Below are positions 55,009 through 64,000 of a DNA stretch of 64,000 nucleotides, one piece after another; position 1 is the stretch's first letter, and each line of letters starts with the position of its first letter. Origin of the DNA: Stenogyne calaminthoides (taxonomy: Eukaryota; Streptophyta; Magnoliopsida; Lamiales; Lamiaceae); assembly GCA_037126765.1 (NCBI GenBank), contig JBBCBC010000030.1, positions 9,694,786 to 9,758,785 of the forward strand. The letters run 5' to 3'. Made by a program: the position numbers and the translations under genes. The notes under the pieces were generated by a model, which was given only the letters and a program-made list of their open reading frames with translations, searched no databases and was not told where the DNA came from.

Positions 55009-55706
55009 GACACATGAGGATCTGGGGGTGTCCGGCATACGTATTGGATAAGGAAGCTTGTAAATTGGATGCACGTTCGAAATTAAGGTTGTTTATAGGG
55101 TACCCCGAAGGAACAAAGGGATGCATGTTCTATGGTCCTGAAGATCAAAAGGTCGTAATCAGTACGAACTTTAGATTTTTGGAAGAAGACTATATGAACG
55201 ATAAAAAACCTAGAAGTGAGATTACCTTAGAAGAACTTAGGGGGCCGACTCTGTTGCCAACTGTACTAGACGATGTACCATGCGTCACGCCTACACAACC
55301 AGAACCTCATCATAGTGGGAGGGTTATTAAACAACCCGAGCGATTCTTGGGGATAGGAGAGTCCTCGGACTTGATCTCAGGAGAAGAATCAGATCTGTGG
55401 TCCTACAACGGGGTGATCCAAGACAAGGATGCAACTTCTTGGCAAACCGCAATGGAAGCCGAGATGGGTTCAATGGATCACAACAAAGTGTGGGAGCTAG
55501 TCGAACTACTTAGTGGGGTAAAACCCATTGGATGCAAGTGGGTATACAAGAGAAAAAGAGGACCGGACGGAAAGATTGAAACCTTTAAAGCAAGACTCGT
55601 GGCGAAAGGGTACACTCAGAAAGAAGGGATCGACTATGAGGAAACCTTTTCTCCCGTAGCCAGCTCAAGTCCATCTGCATTCTCTTGTCGATTGCTGCGC
55701 ACCTAG
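54981..55706 (+). pseudogene. Y2 integrase C-terminus and RT N-terminus
   Basis: Contains LGHMRIWGCPAYVLDKEACK, RLFIGYPEGTKGCMFYGPED, then the linker and RT start SWQTAMEAEMGSMDHNKVWE, GCKWVYKRKRGPDGK, FKARLVAKGYTQKEGIDYEE, TFSPVA. 241 codons remain open; it stops at 55704 after a frameshift past TFSPVA. Confidence 0.88.
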
Positions 55707-55723
55707 ACTTTGAGATCTGACAA

Positions 55724-56950
55724 ATGGATATCAAGACCGCTTTCCTTAATGGAAGTCTTGACAAAGAGATTCAGATGCAACAACCCAAGGCTTCATTGAA
55801 AAAGGCCAAGAGCATCTGGTTTGCAGAGTTAAAGAAGTCCATTTATGGGCTAAAGCAAGCATCCCGTGCTTGGAATCGATATTTCGATCAAGTTATAAAA
55901 TCCTACTATTTTGATCAAAATAATTTTGAAAGTTGTGTTTATAAGAAGCGTGACAAAACTGCATTGGTATTCTTAGTTATACGTGATCGACATTAAACGA
56001 TGTAAAGATGTTGTCGACGTAAGGGCATGGTTGTCAAAAACAAATTGATATGAAGGACTTAGTGGAGGCCCGGTCACATCCTTCAAGATCACCGAGATCA
56101 CAGAAAAGAATGATCGGGCTTTCTCAAGCCTCATATATAGACACCGCTTTGAAGCGATTCAAAGATGAGATTCCGTAAAAGGCTTTTTGCCTTTCGCATT
56201 ACCGGAATCCATCTATCCAAGGAGATGTGTCCCAAGATACAAAAGGAAATAGATGACATGAAGGGCGTTCCTTATGCTTCGTCAGAGGAAACCTCATGTA
56301 TGCAATGTCAGACGAGACCCGATATCTATAGGCTTGGTGGCAAGATATCAAAGTAACCCCGAAAAAAGCATTGATCGCGATTAAGAACATTCCAAGTATC
56401 CAAGAGGACACGACGTAATGTTAGTTTATCAATCGACAATCTAATCCCCATCCGGTTATACACGGACTCGATTTTCAATCGGACATAGACTCAAAAGTTA
56501 ACCTCGGGTAGTGTGTTTTTGCATGGGGAGGAGCTATGACATGGAGAAGTCGTAAAATGCATCGCCGATTCTACCATGGAAGCCGAATATGTAGTTGCTT
56601 GTGAAGCAGCGAAAGAAGCGGTTTGACTCAAGAACTTCCTAGTGGACTTGGACGTCATTCCGGATTTGCCCAAAGATGACGTTTTATCGTGATAACGGAA
56701 AGCAGCTTGCAAAATTTAGGGAACCGAGAGCCCACAAGGCCAAAGAAAACACATAGAAAGAAAATACCATCTTATACGAAAATCGTTAAAAGATGAGACA
56801 TAGAAGTGGCAAAGATTAAGGCGTCAAGACATCCATCCTAGCAGATCCATTCACAAAGGGTTTCAAAGTACATTCGAGACATGTGGAAGGAATGGGTGTC
56901 AAGATTAAGAACTGCTGAGTATAAGTGGGAGAAATATTATTAGGTTCGTG
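55724..56950 (+). pseudogene. Y2 RT C-terminal part and RNase H, heavily eroded
   Basis: MDIKTAFLNGSLDKEI (first catalytic Asp), KKSIYGLKQASRAWNRYFDQ, then ALVFLVI, after which the YVDD motif is lost at about 55985. From here on small deletions are frequent compared with Y1. RNase H remnants: SRAWN-downstream TSGSVF-like region near 56500, EAEYVVACEAAKEAV near 56580-56625, and LKNFLVDLD. Confidence 0.8.
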
Positions 56951-57026
56951 TGTATTTAGATGTCACATAGAACACGAGACATGTTGTAGTATACTTAAAA
57001 GCGCACTTTGAGTATAAGTGGGAGAT

Positions 57027-57402
57027 TGTTGGGGTTATAATGAAAAAGTATGATTTTTACTTTGTATAATCAAACCGAATTTCTTATTTATTTATCAAAT
57101 AAATTATTTATCACATCTTTGCAAAATATGAATGAATGTTATATATATTTATGCATAGTTGTTCAATAAGTAAGTACGTTATTACGTTGCGATTAATTTG
57201 GTGATACCGCATCACGGATCAAATTAACAATTCCTCGGGGCTAAGTACAAATTCACAACCCGTGATGGAAATGAACAACCCATCATGAAAGGTTGAAGTG
57301 TAAGGCTTAGATTGGGTTTGCTCTTGACCAAGAGATTACACTAAATGATGCGGCCGAATAGGACCTACATGAGGATAAATTCTTCGGTACTGAATATACA
57401 AG
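57027..57402 (+). repeat. Y2 3' LTR, truncated by X2
   Basis: Matches the first ~370 bp of the 5' LTR (TGTTGGGGTTATAATG, TTATTTATCACATC, AAGTGTAAGGCTTAGATTGG) and is cut where the X2 LTR begins. Confidence 0.85.
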
Positions 57403-58708
57403 TGTTGGGAAATTTATAGTTTTGATGAAAGTTCCAAAAACACATGTAATTTTATCGATCGATGTTTACATTATCGCAAGGAGACCAGTTGATAATGATT
57501 GTATTTTTAAAAGGTCACATATTGAGGGGGAACTCAATATGTAAAGGTCGAAAGAATCGAAGAAAGCCGATATCCGGACCCGTAATCGGAAGATCGATCG
57601 AATCGATCTTGTCGAAACTCACAAGTCATGAAGCTCAAACCTTCAATACTCAAGATCGATGACTTCCGAAAGATAAGACCAAATTCGCCCGAGTCAAAAG
57701 TTTAAGTCAACAGCGCCAGAAGACTCCATCAGTGGATCGTTAATCATGGACGAAAATTGTAAGATGAAAAATCGCTCTTTCATCTTATCATACGATCCCG
57801 CGATCCAACAAGATGAATACCAACCTTAGTTGGGAACAACACCGCAAAGCAAGGCTTTCATCCAATAAGGAAGAAACACGATGAACAGAGTCGATATCAA
57901 ATTCGATGTTGCTCTCTCAAACGGCTATAATCCTTCAAAAATGCCGCCTCAAGACGCCACATCAAGCCCGCAAGTCTACCTTTAAATAGTGAGATTCAAA
58001 TTGCTCTCCAACGGCTCTTTTGATCTCAAGGTCTATAAATATGGGATCACACTTTGAGTGAGACACGGAAATGCTTGGACAAACAACATAATCAAGAAGC
58101 TCAAACTATAGTCGATTTCCGCAAAGAACACAACAACAAGCTTATTTTATATTGTGTTCATCCCATAAGTTTTAGCAAGAAATCTTTTCATCTAGCTTTC
58201 AGTCGCTTATACGCAAGAAAAAGATTTCATAGTTGAACCTCAACAATCTTACCCAAACCCCAAGTTAGGATAAGTTGTTTAGCAAGATTTCGATCTAGGG
58301 TTTCTAGATCGATTTCGATCATGGAGAACTCTTAAAACATCTCACAGGTAATCGTTTGACTAACACACTAATCTAAGTCCAAATGGGTTAAGTTTGTTAA
58401 TTTTTGTGAAAGGGAAGAGGGACGAGGATGTCCGAACCACTATAAATTCATGCTTTTGATTAATCGCTTCTCACATACAATTTTTGATATGTTTAAGTTA
58501 AGATGAATATCCGATCGACTCGATTTACGTATCCGATTAAAAGATAAAACTTGAATCGGATCCGGTTTTTCACGAGTAAAACTTAAGTGATGGATAGTTA
58601 CCAAACTAATTCTTTAATCGAAACTTCATTTGATTCAACACCGATGAATAAAAAGTTTTTTCGTGGTTCTATTCACCCTCCCTCTAGAACTTAACCCGCT
58701 CGGGACCT
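57403..58708 (+). repeat. X2 5' LTR
   Basis: Starts TGTTGGGAAATTTATAG like X1. Shared landmarks: CACATATTGAGGGG, CAAATTGCTCTCCAACGGCT, GGTCTATAAATATGGGATCA, TTTAGCAAGATTTC, GCTCGGGACCTA. It is ~250 bp shorter than the X1 LTR through many small deletions. Confidence 0.8.
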
Positions 58709-58814
58709 AATTATCGAGCGGTTGGTTCTCGACCAATGACTCGGTCATTGTGGTCATCCGAATCGATCTTGAAAACCGCTTTAAAACTCATTCATTTTCC
58801 AAAATCACTCAAAG

Positions 58815-61080
58815 ATGGATAACACGTCCCAGATGTATCATGATCTCGTTCTCTATTGATGAGTATGCAGATTGGGCCATATATATGTCCAACCATCTAG
58901 GCTCGACAAGGGGCGTAATGATGGAAGTCATCGAGAGGACCCATCATCATTTACTACGACAATCCCGCAATGTTGGAGATCCGCAAAAAGTCTTGTACGA
59001 AAAAAGCCAAAATGGATGGACATACGTAAGAAAGAAAAAATCGATACTCGACACCATTGCAAGACATATCATCATGAAGACAATGGATAAGGTCACCAAA
59101 GAAAAGATTAAGTATCTCAAATCATGAAAAGCAATGCGATACTCGCCGAGATCCTGCGAGGAAATGAATAGATAAAAGACACTCCGAACCGGTGAAGTTC
59201 GAGAAACTCAAGATGTCGCCAACGAAAACCATCAACGAACTCGATGGAAGAATTACAATGTCTATAAACAAGCTTCGAGAACTTGGTAGAGATGACCGAT
59301 AAAGATATCAACTATAAGATCCTGGGTCTCTCACCAAGAAGTGGGACATGAAGGTCACGGAATCAAAGATTGCCGACATTTCAAGAATGAAACCTAGTAG
59401 CTTGTTCTTGAGTCTTAAAGCTCACGAGTTCGAATTGAAAGAGGTCATTTCGATGAAGACGAGGCCCCCAATAAACCTCGACTTCAAAATCGCTTGCTTT
59501 CAAGGCAACCATTTTTTGAACCCATTGGAAATATATTAAGTCAGCGTAACAGATCGCGTTGCTTACCGTAAGCTTGAGAAGTCGATATACAACTTGGTAA
59601 GTATCGAAGATTTTATAAGGACTATCAACATAGCCGAGGGATTAGATAGAGATCGATAATAGATCTCCGTGAAGAACCGATCCGATGATCGGAGGATCAC
59701 AGAGATGAAAGGAAAGAGATAGTCAACCCAATCGATAGAAGAAACTCGCTACTATCGAAAGGAAATCACCGATGGTCATAAATGAGTGATTCACCGAAGG
59801 AAAAAGGAACGGGTGGATCCAAGCGAGTTTCAATCGGAGAAGCCAGTCACTATAAGACGACCGCCTCACCGACGATGAAAAGAGGAACAAAAAGAGAGCA
59901 ACAAGAGACACGTAAGAGCTATGGTTGCCGATACAAACCTATTGAGGGATACCTTCAGAGAAGACTTCCAAGAAGGCCGACTTCTATGAAAGTGAAGATC
60001 CGATATTCTCGCCGACGATGATGAACTCCGGATGGCCAGGAGGACCAAATCAGGTAACCTCCAAACCCCCTTCCTTTACACCGCCATTAACACCACGCCG
60101 AGAGATTTTCGACCATAAATTGACCAGGTCTCAATGCAAGAGAAACTTATGCTATTGTGAAGCCGAGAATGATAAGTTTGAGGATCGAAATAATCAAACT
60201 GTCAAGAAAATGATCTCGTAAAAACCTCTCAACTTAGATCACCGAAACCGCTTTCAAAATAACCGAGAATTTAAAATTCTCGGTTAAAGCTTCGATCAGA
60301 AAAAGCATCAAAGAACGATGGAAATTAACAGACAAAGAAAGTCGATGACTTCAAAATCTTGCAAGCAAAATTCGATGAGCTATTCCGAATGCATGAAAGT
60401 CCAAATCCTCCGAGGAAAATCTGCGTAAGAAAATAGATGTTTTTTCAAAATCATCTCAAACCGTTAAAGACATGAACGCCTATTTTCGAAAGTAAAGATT
60501 GATAAGGAGGACTTGGCTATGAGAAACCCTCCACATCCTCAAAAGCCCCGATCATCTCGTAAAAGGTGTAATCGCATCGAATTTCAAAAAAAATACACCA
60601 AAAGCTAAACTTGTATCTAATAGGGGTAAGAGACCGGGTGAGCAGTATAAGGCAAGTGCCTAACCGTAAAGGGAATGTAAATGGACCCCAACTGGTAAAA
60701 GCATCACCGAGGAATCAACTAAGAACCCGGTTCTTCCGAAGAAACCTCAACCCGATCAACAGATCGAATCTAAAAGACAACCTAAAAAAGGGAAGTCTAA
60801 TCAAACCTAATGGTCACCGCTTAATAAGCATGCTTCGTAAACCGCGAAAACCATCTATGGAAAAAGGATATGAATCTTTTAATGGTAGCAAATGTGACCT
60901 ACCCCTATATAGTCGAAATTTAGGGCTACGTTTGAACCACACGATAAAAAAGAAGACAAACCTTGTAAATCATAAGTCTTCTAAGTCATCCAAGGTTCAC
61001 ACAAGTAATCATACAAATTTTATGAGGATAAGTATGATTATGTTGACAGTATGGGAGACAAATCAGCCTTCGACCGACCG
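58815..61080 (+). pseudogene. X2 Gag and following region
   Basis: MDNTSQMYHDL at 58815, then SIDEYADWAIYMSNHLGS (from about 58853), DTIARHIIMKTMDKVTKEKI (about 59050-59110), KFEKLKM and MKPSSLFLSLKAHEFELKEV (59389-59450), each in a different frame. The downstream part is polar and low complexity, with NRKGNVNGPQLVKAS near 60660 corresponding to X1 DRKRNINEPQMIKQQ. Confidence 0.75.
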
Positions 61081-61149
61081 ATCACCATAGAAGTGCTCGC
61101 TTGTATGGATCCCCAAATCCAAACCTAACCCTCAGACCCAATCCGAAAG

Positions 61150-61900
61150 GGGTACCTAAAACCCGATCCGATTTAGTTCGTGGGTCCGCTAACAAAGGAG
61201 GTGTGCAAGCAACTATCCGGTACATCGATAGTGGATGCTCAAGGCACATGATCGAAGCAAACATCTCCTCGCCTTACATAGAACGAAAGGCCCAAGGTAC
61301 TTTTGGTGATGATAACTTTGGTTATACCAAAGGGTTCTAACCTTAGAGAATGATGATGTACAAGTAATCGAGTCTCAGATGTCGAAGGTCCGGCACAACC
61401 TATTATCGGTTTCACAATTTCGACAACGGATTCAGTGTTGAGTTCTCGATCGATCAATGCACTATCAAGAATCGAAACACTCAACGTATATTGCTAATCG
61501 GGTTCAAGAAAAGGGACGATCTACACAACCGACCGAACAGTTGTCCAAGAAATGCATGCCCGATTGTTAAGAGTTCCAAAAGTAGCGAAGCCATCCGAAC
61601 TTTAAAACTCTTAATAAGATAGCTAGGATGTCTCTAGTGGAAGGGCTTCCAATGAAGTGTTCTCAAAGGATCGGTACCGCATGTCAAAAAAAAATCTTTC
61701 ATTCAAAGGAATTTCAACCAAAGATCCAAGACGAGTACTGCACTTCCTATATGGATCTGTTTGGACCAAAATTCGATCTCAACGACGAAATACACTCTGT
61801 AATCGTGGATGACTATTCCAAGTTTATTCGGGTTATATTCTTACATAAGAAGAATGAGACGACAAACCAAGATACTACTAAGAAGATTACAAAATGAGAA
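61150..61900 (+). pseudogene. X2 protease and integrase N-terminal remnants
   Basis: RYIDSGCSRHMIEANI (about 61220-61268) is the copia protease motif with Asp-Ser-Gly. Further remnants are VRHNLLSVSQF-like near 61388-61425, then a GLPMKC stretch at 61640, YMDLFGP near 61750 (first integrase Asp) and VDDYSKFIRVIFLHKKNET (second Asp region) to about 61870. Stops and frameshifts throughout. Confidence 0.8.
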
Positions 61901-62880
61901 GTGGTGTCAACAGAAAAATCGACGATAAAGGTATGCACTTCAACTCCTTTATTAATTTTTGCTCTAAGTTTGGTATACAAAGATGAAACATCACCATAGG
62001 ACGCCACAAATGTAATGGAGTAAATAATCGGAGAAACAAACTCTCAAAGAAGTTCGCCGAACAATGTTAAATTAACATGCGATACCAAACCGCTTTTCAA
62101 GTGAGAATCAACACTTTGATGCCATACGCAGTAATGCTTCGACTAAGGCTCACTAAAAACACCCTATGAACTGGGGAAGGGCCCTCGTGGTTTTTACTTC
62201 CATGTTTTTAAAGTGTTTCATACACAACAATGGGAAAAGTCGCTTGAAGACCTTTTGAGGCCAAGTCTTTGAGGGTATATTTCTAATTCATCTAGAAGAA
62301 GCCTTTCGTGGTCTACAACAAACGAACCCTTGTTGTGGAAGAAACACCCTCATGTAGCCTTTGATGAAGCATCTTCCGATCAAGAGAAATCATAAGTACC
62401 GATCTACCGTAACTTATTCAAAAATGGATCGCCTAACGATCAAGGATAAAGGATCGTAAATGGTTACATTCCGCATCTAAGATTCACCGATCAATCGTGG
62501 AGGTACTAACAACCGCTGATGAAAAAGCCGATCCAAATTAAGAAAAATCGAACCGTCCCTGCGGGAACTTTCTCACGAATTTGACATGATGATTCCAACA
62601 TCACCGAGACTTGTTCTTATTATGACTATAACCCCTCGACCACTCCCAATCACTAGTAATAAGATTTTATCGTAAACGGACGATGTTCTCAAATCGACGC
62701 AAATCGTAATGTAAGACTGGATAACTAGTCCAACCGATCCGATAATTGGAGACCCGTCCGATAAAATTAAAACTAGACATCGACAGGTGAAAGTGCCATG
62801 TATTGTCAAGTTATCCGCCTATGAAGGAACCGACTACAATCGAGGAAGTTTATAAGACGCAAATCGGATTCTAAAATGCA
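61901..62880 (+). other. X2 integrase C-terminal to RT linker, unreadable
   Basis: By position this should encode the integrase C-terminus and linker. Only scattered similarity remains (for example SEQUENCE near 62130-62170 resembling the LTKNTPYELW region). No continuous frame over ~60 codons fits the family. Confidence 0.5.
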
Positions 62881-64000
62881 TTGAGTTATCGAAATGAAGT
62901 ATTAGTAGATGCATCAACGAATTGGCACCTAAATGGATCTTCAAGAACAAGAGAGATGAAAAATGTTATCACCGTAAATAAGGCAAGACTTGTTGTTAAG
63001 GGGTATTCGAATCGGCGAATTGATTACGATGAGACCTTTGCACCGGGCCGCCGCTTTGAAGCCATTCTAAATTTTTTGGCTTATGCTTCCCAAAGAGGGT
63101 TCAAATCTCGATGGACGAAAGAGTGCTTTTCTTAAACGGGGTACTAGCGGAGGAAGTTTATGTCAACAACCTCCGTGCTTTGAAAAGGAACCAAGTGTAT
63201 CGCTTAAGAAAAGCTCTTTATGGTTCAAACAGTTCAAATCGGGTATGATACACTCTCTCGCTTCTTGATCGAAAAGTGGGTTCACTAAAGGAATGGGATT
63301 ATTCCAATAGAAGATGGAGAAGATATTCGATGGTTCAGATTTACGTGATCTACATCATCTTCGGATCTCCAAACAAGAACCTATGTGAAAGATTCAAAGA
63401 ACCGATGATGTCCATGATGGGTCGATGAATTACTTTCTAGGTCTCCAAGTTAAACAAAGTTCGGGGATATTCATCTCGCCAAGCGAAGTACACTAGAATC
63501 TTTTGGCTAAGTTTGGAATTCAAAATAGTAAGGAAGCCAAAATTCCTATGATGACGGATTCAAGAATCCGTATGGGCCGGGTTCGGAAGAATATAGGGCT
63601 CTCATTGATCTTTATTATACCCGACCGCCAAATAGACCGTATATCACTTTCGCAGGGTGTATGTGCCGATTTCAGCAAATCCAATGGTCACCACCTGTTA
63701 AGTGATATTCAAGGAACAATAAACCTTGGTTTATTCTACCCATCGATGATAATCTAGAGCTTAGCGGATTCTCGATTCGACATGGAGGTTGCAAGATCGA
63801 TGTAAAATCAACCTTGTCGATCTTAGGAAGTAAACTCATGGTTTTCAAAGAAGATATCGCTTGGAGTAATATATGGTGCAGGAAGTTATTCCCAATCGCC
63901 TCTACCAAGAAATGGATTACAACATTGAAGCTAAGAACGACCTATATTCTCGGATGAGTGCTTATGCAATCACACGTAATCCAGTTCTACAAGATGCAAG
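62881..64000 (+). pseudogene. X2 reverse transcriptase and RNase H remnants
   Basis: NKARLVVKGYSNRRIDYDET (about 62977-63036) is the RT N-terminal motif; FAPGRRFEAI and FLAYASQRGFK follow. VQIYVD is frame-broken near 63332-63350 against X1 YVDDI. FGIQNSKEAKIPM (about 63512-63550), a broken LTASRPDI region (63620-63650), and RNase H pieces to the window end at the ITQNHVLHTRC-equivalent. Truncated by the window edge. Confidence 0.8.

Larger units (their letters stand above)
50283..57402 (+). mobile_element. Ty1/copia retrotransposon Y2
   Basis: 5' LTR 50283-51792, PBS 51795-51806, leader, gag 53109, protease, integrase, RT, RNase H to about 56900, polypurine tract AAGTGGGAGAT (57016-57026) and a 3' LTR from 57027 cut at 57402 by X2. 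Inserted in the third ORF of X1; GTAAT precedes the 5' LTR. Same family as Y1. Confidence 0.88.
57403..64000 (+). mobile_element. Ty1/copia retrotransposon X2, SIRE-like, runs off window
   Basis: 5' LTR from 57403 to about 58708, then gag at 58815, protease, integrase, RT and RNase H remnants up to the window end. It keeps the protease/integrase/RT section that X1 lost. Nearly every ORF is broken by small deletions relative to X1. The PBS, expected after GGGACCTA at 58708, is not recognisable. Confidence 0.85.

Overview
The window is plant nuclear DNA, most likely from a eudicot. It is AT-rich with intron-bearing gene structure, holds a polyubiquitin gene with the plant-type residues S19, D24 and A57, and is otherwise dense in plant transposon families: L1-type LINEs, Ty1/copia, a gag-only LTR element, CACTA, hAT, Mutator, PIF/Harbinger and Stowaway. 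Only one gene looks intact and host-derived, the four-unit polyubiquitin gene at 12668-13588 (+), with a TATA promoter and a leader intron. Nearly everything else is transposable-element DNA at various stages of decay, so most protein entries are pseudogenes.

Layout. 1-1170: a four-copy degenerate tandem repeat, then AT-rich spacer. 1171-6640: two 5'-truncated L1 LINEs and an older LINE fragment. 6641-12040: AT-rich DNA with small non-autonomous DNA transposons (a hAT with a perfect 8-bp target duplication, a PIF-like MITE, a Mutator-like MITE). 12040-14527: polyubiquitin gene and 3' flank. 14528-34385: a diverged second copy of the DNA seen at 3337-10875, so the polyubiquitin gene lies between two copies of a segmental duplication. 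The second copy is swollen by a gag-only LTR retrotransposon (15267-27066) that carries a CACTA element (17975-23393), by a solo LTR (27443-28268), by a CACTA-like terminus with a nested hAT MITE and a Pack-MULE-like element holding a serine carboxypeptidase exon (28664-31700), by a Mutator-like MITE, and by a LINE with a PIF-like MITE inside it.

34386-36985 holds short tandem duplications, a degenerate hAT element with a nested Stowaway MITE, and a large inverted repeat made of coding-like sequence. 36986-64000 is a tower of copia elements from two families, here called X (SIRE-like) and Y. X1 (36986-50282) is interrupted by inverted Y1 (41037-47802). Y2 (50283-57402) sits in the 3' part of X1. 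X2 (57403 to the window end) starts inside the 3' LTR of Y2. The last ~8 kb has an odd signature: CTG and CAG are scarce and CG-containing words replace them relative to the sister copies.

The duplication gives natural empty sites for several insertions, so relative order can be read from sequence alone. No CRISPR array, tRNA or rRNA gene was recognised. Coordinates of degenerate elements are approximate. Identities were judged by eye.
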